Shown: positions 1 to 5,385 of the stretch, piece after piece
How positions within the stretch are numbered: position 1 is the first letter of the stretch
Layout of the letters: each line of letters starts with the position of its first letter
From: an uncultured Calothrix sp.
GTDB lineage: Bacteria; Cyanobacteriota; Cyanobacteriia; Cyanobacteriales; Nostocaceae
NCBI GenBank assembly: GCA_937884685.1
Contig: CAKZYM010000005.1
Coordinates: 1 to 7,546, forward strand
Length of the DNA: 7,546 bases
Reading direction: 5' to 3'
Position numbers and translations under genes: made by a program
The notes under the pieces: generated by a model
What the model was told of the DNA's origin: nothing
What the model saw: the letters and a program-made list of their open reading frames with translations, nothing else
Database searches by the model: none

Positions 1-2
1 CT

Positions 3-782
3 CGTAAAGGTAAAGATTCCAGATTATTTCTCAACGGCGATTTACAACTTTCCACTATAGACGAATACCGCTACCATGAGGGATTAGTGCATCCCGCAAT
101 GAGCGCAACACCTGATAGAAAGCGAGTTTTGGTATTGGGTGCTGGGGATGGAATGGCAATTAGAGAGGTGCTTAAATGGAAAGAAGTTGAAAAAGTAGTA
201 TTAATTGAATTAGACCCGGAAGTTGTTAAAATAGCCAAACGTCACCCGCAATTAAAACAAGTAAACGCTAACTCCTTAGAAGATTCTCGCGTAGAAGTAA
301 TTAATGCTGACGCATTCTTAACCGCACCCAAACTCAAAGATACCTTCGACGTAATTATCGCAGACTTCCCCGACCCAGACCAAAAAGTTATCGCCAAACT
401 TTACTCAGAAGGTTTTTACCGACGTTTGTTAGGAAGACTTACAGATAAAGGTGTGTTTGTAACGCAAGCATCGAGTTCATTCTTTGCACCCAAAGTAATT
501 AGCTGTGTTGCTGCGACACTTGAAGAGGTCGGATTAAAAGTGAATCCCTATACCATCAGCGTTCCCAGCTTCGGTCCTTGGGGTTTTGTTTTAGCATCTC
601 GTCAAGAACTAAACTCAGAAACATTCCAGCTTCCGGTAGAAACCCGTTTTTTAACAGAAAACCTATTACATAACTTATTTGAACTACCAAAAGATATGCA
701 GTTAGGAAAAGTAGAAATAAACCGACTATCTCATCCGGTAATTGTTAGCTATCAAATGCAAGCAAGGTGGTTGAATTATTAA
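3..782 (+). CDS. Spermidine-synthase-like aminopropyltransferase, C-terminal part (5' truncated by window)
   Basis: The frame is open from the first bases; the first possible start inside it (GTG at 87) is internal, because the 28 codons before it already match the family. Counting from nt 3, residues 8-31 carry the aminopropyltransferase signature (LFLNGDLQLS, then DEYRYHEGLVHP). A SAM/decarboxylated-SAM binding loop GAGDG follows at 46-50, an acidic ELD at about 69-71, and a DFPDP motif at 121-125, whose first Asp corresponds to the catalytic Asp of spermidine synthases (normally D-x-x-DP). Known family reaction: transfer of an aminopropyl group from decarboxylated SAM to putrescine or a related amine. 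The long cyanobacterial versions carry an N-terminal multi-helix membrane domain. I expect that here because so much is missing, but it lies outside the window. The C-terminal tail of about 100 residues looks complete. It could act on another amine or on a lipid-linked substrate. Confidence 0.88.
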   Translation, partial: RKGKDSRLFLNGDLQLSTIDEYRYHEGLVHPAMSATPDRKRVLVLGAGDGMAIREVLKWKEVEKVVLIELDPEVVKIAKRHPQLKQVNANSLEDSRVEVINADAFLTAPKLKDTFDVIIADFPDPDQKVIAKLYSEGFYRRLLGRLTDKGVFVTQASSSFFAPKVISCVAATLEEVGLKVNPYTISVPSFGPWGFVLASRQELNSETFQLPVETRFLTENLLHNLFELPKDMQLGKVEINRLSHPVIVSYQMQARWLNY

Positions 783-786
783 TTGG

Positions 787-814
787 ATTTTAGATTTTAG
801 ATTTTAGATTTTGG
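787..814. repeat. Heptamer tandem repeat, ATTTTAG x3 + ATTTTGG
   Basis: Four contiguous 7-base units start five bases after the aminopropyltransferase stop codon. Three are identical (ATTTTAG) and the fourth has one change. Short tandemly repeated heptamers (STRR type) are characteristic of intergenic DNA in heterocystous cyanobacteria. No role can be read from the sequence. Confidence 0.8.
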
Positions 815-828
815 ATTGGTAATTGTAG

Positions 829-891
829 GGTGTGCGACGCGCTCGATTAATTTGGTTATAACAACAAGTTTTGATAATCGCGTCACGCACC
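829..891. repeat. Imperfect hairpin repeat between convergent genes
   Basis: The arms GGTGTGCGACGCG (829-841) and CGCGTCACGCACC (879-891) pair at 11 of 13 positions; one of the two exceptions is a G-T pair. A further ATTA/TAAT pairing lies inside the loop (846-849 with 875-878, approximately). The GC-rich arms stand out from the AT-rich spacer. It resembles the dispersed 'GGTGCGT...ACGCACC' palindromes common between cyanobacterial genes. It lies between two convergent genes, so it could also help to end transcription, but there is no T-run directly after either arm. Confidence 0.6.
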
Positions 892-922
892 ATGCAAGGT
901 TTTGGGGAAAATTAATAATTTA

Positions 923-957
923 TAATTGGTAATTTGTAATTGGTAGTTGCTAATTGT
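923..957. repeat. Second heptamer tandem repeat, consensus TAATTGG
   Basis: Five contiguous 7-base units (TAATTGG, TAATTTG, TAATTGG, TAGTTGC, TAATTGT) run up to, and touch, the stop codon of the minus-strand Uma2 gene. The sequence differs from the ATTTTAG tract 110 bases away, so two heptamer families sit in one 174-base spacer. It is of the STRR type. Confidence 0.75.
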
Positions 958-1583
958 TAAAAAGCAGCAGCATTAAAAATTTGTTCCACAGTTAAATTTA
1001 ACTCAGGAAATACTTTTGATTGAATAGCTCCACTTTTTAATGGTGTTCTGACATATTGACCATTTACTAGTTCGCAAATTGTGAAAGTTGGTTCTTTTGG
1101 ACTACCAATAAATTCTTTACCACCTATTCCTAAATAATCTACAATCCAATATTCAGGTATGCCAATATCGCTGTATTCGTCTAATTTCAAAGCGTAATCG
1201 TCTGACCAATTAGTACTAACTACTTCTACTACTAAAGGAATTGTTGCACTTTGAGAGACGGTAGATTCTTTTCTATATAATGGCTCATTAACTAAATTAC
1301 GCTTGTCTAATACTAAGACATCGGGTAAAAAGCCAGAATCTTTACCAGGAGGTTTTACTAAAACTTTTGAAGCCAAAAAATAAGGTAATTTTAATCTGTC
1401 AAATTCTACAGTTATTTTTGTAGATAAAAAACCCGTAACGTTTTCATGTTCTCCGATTGGTTGAGCCATTTCTACAAGTACCCCTGAATGTAACTCATAT
1501 CTTTTGTCTCCCGTGTCTAAGTTGGCAAAATCTTCAAATGTTATCAGTGTTTCTGTTAATACTTTAGGTAGTGTTTGAGTCAT
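957..1583 (-). CDS. Uma2-family (DUF820) putative restriction endonuclease
   Basis: A 208-residue protein with the layout of the Uma2 family, a PD-(D/E)XK nuclease fold that is greatly expanded in cyanobacteria. Visible motifs: RYEL at 28-31 (N-terminal acidic position), LPDVLVLD at 86-93 with the likely metal-binding Asp88, PLVVEVVS at 116-123 with the second acidic residue Glu120, then KLDEYSDIGIPEYWIVDY at 133-150 supplying the Lys and the family's signature IPEYWIVD. All expected catalytic positions are present and length is normal, so it looks intact. An AGGT Shine-Dalgarno-like sequence (1588-1591) lies four bases before the ATG and supports this start. It is convergent with the aminopropyltransferase and divergent from the GST gene. 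The family's biological role is unsettled: members are usually single genes without a methylase, and none is visible here. The name reflects the fold, not a shown restriction activity. Confidence 0.88.
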   Translation of the reverse strand: MTQTLPKVLTETLITFEDFANLDTGDKRYELHSGVLVEMAQPIGEHENVTGFLSTKITVEFDRLKLPYFLASKVLVKPPGKDSGFLPDVLVLDKRNLVNEPLYRKESTVSQSATIPLVVEVVSTNWSDDYALKLDEYSDIGIPEYWIVDYLGIGGKEFIGSPKEPTFTICELVNGQYVRTPLKSGAIQSKVFPELNLTVEQIFNAAAF

Positions 1584-1716
1584 TTTTACCTGTTATCGTT
1601 GATTAGTTTCTTACTTCCTTATCCTAATTACGATTTTCAAAATCGACCTACTTAGTGCAATAAAAAATATTGTAAAGTCAAGAAAAGTCTTTAGTAAATC
1701 TCTATCAACCTATCTC

Positions 1717-2925
1717 ATGACTACCCCACCCCTTAGCTGGAAAGAACTAGAAACCCTTACGGATTATCAAATAGATACGGTAAATGGTGCGACTAATGCT
1801 AAAGCAAGATTACGCTTATTTGGTCAATCCGAATCTGATGTGCGGGTAACACTTTACCGCGATAATCATGCTTGGTGTCCCTACTGTCAAAAAATTTGGC
1901 TGTGGTTAGAGGAAAAACAGGTTCCCTACCGCATCGAAAAGGTGACAATGTTCTGTTATGGGGAAAAAGAAAGTTGGTACAAGCGTAAAGTCCCGTCGGG
2001 AATGCTCCCAGCTATTGAGCTTGATGGACGAATTATTAAAGAAAGCGATGATATTTTGATTGCTTTAGAAAAAGTTTTTGGCCCATTAAACCAAGGAATG
2101 AAAGACCGTGGGGTGCTTCCTCTACGTCAACTAGAACGACTGTTATTTAGAGCTTGGTGTTCTTGGCTGTGCTACCCAGCAAGTTCTTCTCGACAAGAAC
2201 AGCGCAACCGCGAACAATTTACACAAGTAGTAGCTAAAGTTGAACAAGCTTTAGCGCAAACTCTTGGGCCTTACTTTTTAGATAATTTCGGCATTGTTGA
2301 CGTTATCTTTACACCCTATGTAGAACGGATGAATGCCAGCCTTTACTACTACAAAGGTTACTCCATGCGAGAAGAAAACCCTCGTTTCAGCGCATGGTTT
2401 GACGCAATGGAAACCCGACCAACCTATCGCGGAACCCAAAGCGACTTTCACACCCACGTACATGATTTACCACCACAAATGGGAGGATGTTGGGAAAATG
2501 GCGAACCTCAAATGCTTATTAATAAAGCACGGGTAAATAATGGTCCTTGGTTTGGTCTACCAGACGTTGGTTATCCAGAACCCGAAAACTCTCGCGAGGA
2601 AGCCCTGCAAAATATTATCAAACATCAAACCAATATTACCCGAGTGAATCCCGCAGACGATAAGCTATTCGATGAAGCGCTACGTTGTGCATTAACGCAC
2701 ATGATGACTGGTAAAGAATGCGTACCCCCACCGAATTCTGATGTTGGTCTACGATATTTGCGCGACCGCATTAACGTACCCCGAGATATGTCCATCTATG
2801 CAGCCAAGCATTTCAGAAAATCTTTGGAAAAAACCGCAGCCCTTGCAGGTAATGAACAGCCAGAACCACTTCCTACCAGACATCGACGCGACCAAAACCC
2901 ACTCAATTTTGCCATGAAAAATTAA
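1717..2925 (+). CDS. Glutathione S-transferase-like protein with CPYC motif and long C-terminal extension
   Basis: 402 residues. After a leader of about 43 residues there is a thioredoxin-fold N-terminal GST domain (about 44-120). It contains WCPYC at 53-57, a glutaredoxin-like active-site motif with two cysteines, then SGMLPAIELDG with the conserved cis-Pro98, and KESDD at 108-112, the usual Glu-Ser that binds the gamma-glutamyl group of glutathione. A helical GST C-terminal domain follows (about 130-240), including IVDVIFTPYVERM, which matches the conserved core helix. The last 160 or so residues lie outside a normal GST (about 200-230 residues in all), and I do not recognise a domain in them. 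CPYC suggests glutathione-dependent thiol-disulfide or deglutathionylation chemistry rather than classic conjugation; this is inference. No signal peptide is seen, so it is probably cytosolic. The start is ATG after a spacer without a strong ribosome site. It is transcribed away from the Uma2 gene. Confidence 0.85.
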   Translation: MTTPPLSWKELETLTDYQIDTVNGATNAKARLRLFGQSESDVRVTLYRDNHAWCPYCQKIWLWLEEKQVPYRIEKVTMFCYGEKESWYKRKVPSGMLPAIELDGRIIKESDDILIALEKVFGPLNQGMKDRGVLPLRQLERLLFRAWCSWLCYPASSSRQEQRNREQFTQVVAKVEQALAQTLGPYFLDNFGIVDVIFTPYVERMNASLYYYKGYSMREENPRFSAWFDAMETRPTYRGTQSDFHTHVHDLPPQMGGCWENGEPQMLINKARVNNGPWFGLPDVGYPEPENSREEALQNIIKHQTNITRVNPADDKLFDEALRCALTHMMTGKECVPPPNSDVGLRYLRDRINVPRDMSIYAAKHFRKSLEKTAALAGNEQPEPLPTRHRRDQNPLNFAMKN

Positions 2926-2926
2926 G

Positions 2927-2982
2927 GTTCGTAGTAAGCAATTTATCGCTCGCATTTAAGGACTAGAGTCCTTACTACAAAC
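2927..2982. repeat. Palindromic dispersed-type element after the GST gene
   Basis: Outer arms GTTCGTAGTAAG (2927-2938) and CTTACTACAAAC (2971-2982) pair at 11 of 12 positions. A second perfect 7-base pair AAGGACT/AGTCCTT (2958-2964 with 2967-2973) is nested at the right-hand side, so two alternative foldings share the CTT. It begins directly after the stop codon. This kind of 'GTAGTAAGGACT...AGTCCTTACTAC' palindrome is a familiar intergenic repeat in cyanobacteria. There is no following T-run, so it is not a classic terminator. Confidence 0.65.
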
Positions 2983-3089
2983 AATTATTATAAAGAGTCA
3001 CAAAGTTAAGAATTATTTATTTTCCCTTGTTTTCTTTTCTCTTTGTGGCTTTATCTTCCACTCTATAAAAAACTTAAATCAAAAACATT

Positions 3090-3686
3090 ATGACAATAAT
3101 AATCTGGCTTGGAGTTTTCGCAATCATCGCTGGTGGAGCTTACTTGTTAGTGCTTCAACAACAAGGTAAATTACCCGGTAGCAAACCAAAAAAAGAACTA
3201 CCATCGCTGAAACGAAATGTATTTAATTTACAAGTTGGCGATATCGTTCAGTATATGGGTATCGATTGGGTAGTAGAAGGAAAACTGACCTATACAGTTG
3301 ATGAGTATTCCTGGATGGAATATATGCTGCAGGATATTAATGATATCCGATGGTTGAGCGTCGAGGAAGACGACACGGTAGAAGTAGCATTACTAGAAGC
3401 AACAAATCAATTAGATATTAGCGAAACACCACCACCTAAAAAATTAAATTTCGGGGATGACACTTATAAATGTGTTGACTCTGGGTTAGCGAGTATGACT
3501 CGTGAAGGTACCGTCAAAAGACGAACAGCTTCAAGGTGTCAATACTTTGATTACGAAGGTTCTGGAGATAAAGTACTTTCGATTGAAGTTTGGGACGGAG
3601 AAATTGAGGTTACTATCGGTTCGAGCATAAATCCTCGGTCTTTGACAATCTTACCCGGTGATGGAAATCGGGTTTATGGAATGTGA
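3090..3686 (+). CDS. Membrane-anchored DUF4178 protein
   Basis: 198 residues. One N-terminal membrane helix (about 2-22, TIIIWLGVFAIIAGGAYLLVL) is followed by a Lys-rich stretch (27-36), which by the positive-inside rule places the rest in the cytoplasm. The soluble part fits DUF4178: VGDIVQYMGIDWVVEGKL at 49-65, then YSWMEYMLQD and WLSVEEDD (73-95), and a second beta-rich half (about 119-190) with YFDYEG and LSIEVWDGE. The molecular function is unknown. Members are often encoded next to DUF350 membrane proteins and membrane-type spermidine synthases, and the 3' end of such a synthase lies 2.3 kb upstream on the same strand, so a shared polyamine or membrane-stress role is plausible. The ATG lies in an A-rich context without a clear ribosome site, but it is the only start that gives the membrane helix. 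Only two Cys (128, 150) are present. Confidence 0.78.
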   Translation: MTIIIWLGVFAIIAGGAYLLVLQQQGKLPGSKPKKELPSLKRNVFNLQVGDIVQYMGIDWVVEGKLTYTVDEYSWMEYMLQDINDIRWLSVEEDDTVEVALLEATNQLDISETPPPKKLNFGDDTYKCVDSGLASMTREGTVKRRTASRCQYFDYEGSGDKVLSIEVWDGEIEVTIGSSINPRSLTILPGDGNRVYGM

Positions 3687-3805
3687 AAAATGTTTGTAGT
3701 TGCGCGGTCTTCGCCAAGGTACTTACAGATAATACAATATCCTAACGTCGGTACCACTCGGTAAACCAACAGACACCCGAAAAAAAGAATTGGGCTTCGT
3801 TATTT

Positions 3806-4085
3806 ATATATAGCGTTCCTACAGCAACTGAGGTACAGTTTGACACCCCCCCAACCCCTCTCCTTATTAAGGGCTACGGTGTACACAGAAGTATTAGAAT
3901 TTGCTTTCACAGTGTTTTTATCCCCCCTAACCCCCCTTAAAAAAGGGGGAATAAGAATTAAAGTCCCCCAATTTAGCGGGGGATTTAGGGGGATTTCACA
4001 AGATGTGTATACACCGTAGCCGCTATTTTGGAGAGGGGAGATAGGTTTTGAGGTATACCGAGTAGAGACTGGGAAACTCTATATT
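3806..4085. mobile_element. Nested foldback (MITE-like) element
   Basis: A succession of inverted repeats lies one inside another around a centre near 3950. From outside in: ATATAGCGTTCC (3808-3819) with the complement of GGAAACTCTATAT (4072-4084), imperfect; ACTGAGGTA near 3827-3835 with TATACCGAGT near 4054-4063, imperfect; CCCCTCTCC (3855-3863) with GGAGAGGGG (4030-4038), perfect; GGCTACGGTGTA (3872-3883) with TACACCGTAGCC (4010-4021), perfect, each 8 bases in from the previous arm; ATCCCCCCTAA (3920-3930) with TTAGGGGGAT (3985-3994); GGGGGA (3945-3950) with TCCCCC (3964-3969). It contains no coding frame, as expected for a non-autonomous element mobilised in trans. No clear target-site duplication was found, so mobility is inferred from structure only. 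Confidence 0.6.
3872..4021. repeat. 150-base inner unit bounded by perfect 12-base inverted repeats
   Basis: The ends GGCTACGGTGTA and TACACCGTAGCC are perfect complements. Allowing a 2-base gap, the match continues through CACA/TGTG to 16 pairs. Inside lies a C-run/G-run block (3920-3994) that can form two local hairpins, 3931-3949 and 3964-3983, or one larger stem. Its clean ends suggest a unit of its own within the larger palindrome, possibly inserted later. Confidence 0.6.
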
Positions 4086-4190
4086 GCTTAAAAAATTCAT
4101 CTTTGTTGGAAGAGGTAAACAACTTAATATTTAATACAAGTAAATAAAAAAATCAATAAAACATAATTTTCGGAATATACATATTTTAGC

Positions 4191-4226
4191 TTGTATCAAA
4201 AACTGTCTATAGTTAAAATTTATAAT
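4191..4226 (+). promoter_or_regulatory. Candidate sigma70-type promoter of the lipoprotein gene
   Basis: TTGTAT (4191-4196) and TAAAAT (4214-4219) are spaced by 17 bases, a good fit to -35/-10 elements. A perfect TATAAT (4221-4226) overlaps just downstream but lacks a matching -35. Either would give a short leader before the ATG at 4246; AAGAG at 4230-4234 is the only ribosome-site candidate. In DNA this AT-rich, such matches also arise by chance. Confidence 0.35.
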
Positions 4227-4245
4227 TCCTAAGAGTCTACATAAC

Positions 4246-5100
4246 ATGAAAACCTCTATCTTCACAACTGCATTGTTAATTACTTCTTTATTATTTGCTG
4301 GTTGCAATAATGCTCAAACAGATAATACTAATAATCAAATTCAGTCTGATAATTCCGAAGTAATTTCAGATGGGAGTGATACAGCGGATAATTCCGAAGT
4401 AGATTCAGTGAATGAAGATAGAACAGATAACTCTTCCTCAGCAAGCGATAATAATTCTAAGAATACAAAAAATCCAGTTAAGAACGTTTCTACAAATCTC
4501 ATAGCAGGGAAAGGACAGCCAAAAATCGGAACCATTAAAAGCATAGAACAAGGTGACTTAGCTTGCTACATTAATTTAATTGATGAACAAGGAAAAGAGC
4601 ATAATATTAACGCTAGCTTTGATATCTGTCCTCAAAAAGAACAATTTATAAATCAAAAAGTGAAACTTAGCTACAAAATATTACCTTTTAACGACTGCCA
4701 AAGTAACGAACCTTGCGGAAAGACCAAAAAAGAATCCGCAATTGTCAAAATGGAAGTAATTGGTGGTTCAAAGACTGAAAAATCTTCTGGAGATAGTCAA
4801 ACTATCAGCAACGGTGAATGGACTATCAAACTTAGCAATTACGATTCTTGGGATGGTTTTAACAATACCGGTAACGTTAAATATTACGGTTGCGATTCTA
4901 AAGGTAATTGTCTCGAACTTACAGGTGGTAAAGTTGTTTGTCGAAATGGTAAGTGTGTAACTGGTTGGAAAAATGGTTCCTACAGTTATGTAATAGAAGA
5001 TATGATTATTGAAGATAATAATAGTACCAAAGGCTCAACTTTAATAGTTCGTCAAAATGGTCAAGTTATTTTGAGAGCGGAAGGATTGAAGCAGGTTTAA
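4246..5100 (+). CDS. Cysteine-rich secreted lipoprotein, function unknown
   Basis: 284 residues. The signal peptide is MKTSIFTTALLITSLLFAG with a lipobox-like LFAGC; Cys20 is the predicted lipidated residue, so the protein is exported and membrane-tethered. Residues 21-84 are a Ser/Asp/Asn/Glu linker with almost no hydrophobic residues, containing three 13-residue units (35-47, 48-60, 61-73) that each begin DNS. Two small beta-rich regions follow: about 85-173 (IGTIKSIEQGD, Cys107, 128, 151, 157) and about 185-284 (GEWTIKLSNYDSWDG, Cys216, 222, 232, 237). Eight cysteines after the lipid one, partly in C-x5-C and C-x4-C pairs, suggest disulfides in the periplasm. The C-terminal block NGSYSYVIEDMI...TLIVRQNGQVILRAEGL looks like a beta-sheet wall. 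I recognise no named family. It is monocistronic: an AT-rich upstream region and an intrinsic terminator after the stop. Confidence 0.8.
   Translation: MKTSIFTTALLITSLLFAGCNNAQTDNTNNQIQSDNSEVISDGSDTADNSEVDSVNEDRTDNSSSASDNNSKNTKNPVKNVSTNLIAGKGQPKIGTIKSIEQGDLACYINLIDEQGKEHNINASFDICPQKEQFINQKVKLSYKILPFNDCQSNEPCGKTKKESAIVKMEVIGGSKTEKSSGDSQTISNGEWTIKLSNYDSWDGFNNTGNVKYYGCDSKGNCLELTGGKVVCRNGKCVTGWKNGSYSYVIEDMIIEDNNSTKGSTLIVRQNGQVILRAEGLKQV
4348..4464 (+). repeat. 39-base in-frame tandem repeat in the lipoprotein linker
   Basis: GATAATTCCGAAGTA occurs at 4348-4362 and again, identical, at 4387-4401, exactly 39 bases apart. A third diverged unit starts at 4426 with GATAACTCT. Each 39-base unit encodes 13 residues starting with Asp-Asn-Ser. 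Preservation of the nucleotide sequence as well as the protein points to a fairly recent unit duplication lengthening the linker. Confidence 0.7.
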
Positions 5101-5151
5101 TAAAAATCATATTGTCGGATTTTATCGAAAACGTTATGAATATGTGATTAC

Positions 5152-5183
5152 ACACCGGTTTTTTCGAGAAACCGGTGTTTTTT
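5152..5183 (+). terminator. Rho-independent terminator of the lipoprotein gene
   Basis: ACACCGGTTT (5152-5161) pairs perfectly with AAACCGGTGT (5169-5178) around a 7-base loop, followed by six T (5178-5183). It lies about 50 bases after the lipoprotein stop codon. The 202 bases from its end to the next start are AT-rich with several TATAAT-like sequences, none decisive. Confidence 0.9.
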
Positions 5184-5385
5184 ATTACTTTATTTATTTA
5201 TCAGCATTATTTCTCACAAATTAGTTAGTAAATATACCCTAAGATACTAGAAAATATTATAATTTTATGTGTTTATAATTTTGAGAAATTTATTGTAAAG
5301 TTATTAAGTTAACACCTTTTGTGATAGAAATTATGCACTTTTATCGTAAAAGACTACTAATGCTTTGAGAATTTAGGTTCTAGGT

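Larger units (their letters stand above)
3687..4245. other. 559-base gene-free stretch
   Basis: No credible coding frame on either strand. The first 120 bases show nothing recognisable. Positions 3806-4085 are a nested palindromic element, described separately. The last 160 bases are very AT-rich and hold the likely promoter of the lipoprotein gene. Confidence 0.8.

Noticed and set aside
2278..2536. Short frames on both strands inside the GST gene
   Set aside because: The GST C-terminal domain is well conserved in the main frame here; the short frames have no recognisable content.
2999..3047. CACAAAG/CTTTGTG inverted repeat before the DUF4178 gene
   Set aside because: Only 7 pairs around a 35-base loop in AT-rich DNA; chance is a sufficient explanation.
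3920..3994. Repeated C- and G-runs considered as a CRISPR fragment or G-quadruplex
   Set aside because: There are no regularly spaced identical repeats. On each strand the G-runs are few and widely separated, and pairing with the C-runs explains them better.
3864..4029. Target-site duplication for the inner 150-base unit
   Set aside because: The flanking 8-base spacers (TTATTAAG and GCTATTTT) are neither direct nor inverted copies of each other.
4341..4544. 67-codon minus-strand frame in the lipoprotein linker
   Set aside because: A mirror of the Ser/Asp-rich repeats; its Leu/Ser/Glu-rich product is a by-product of linker codons.
4760..4960. 66-codon frame inside the lipoprotein gene
   Set aside because: Fully overlapped by the Cys-rich domain in the main frame, and no start signal.
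5184..5385. Promoter of the large pentapeptide gene
   Set aside because: Several TATAAT-like sequences occur, but none has a convincing -35 partner, so no single site can be supported.
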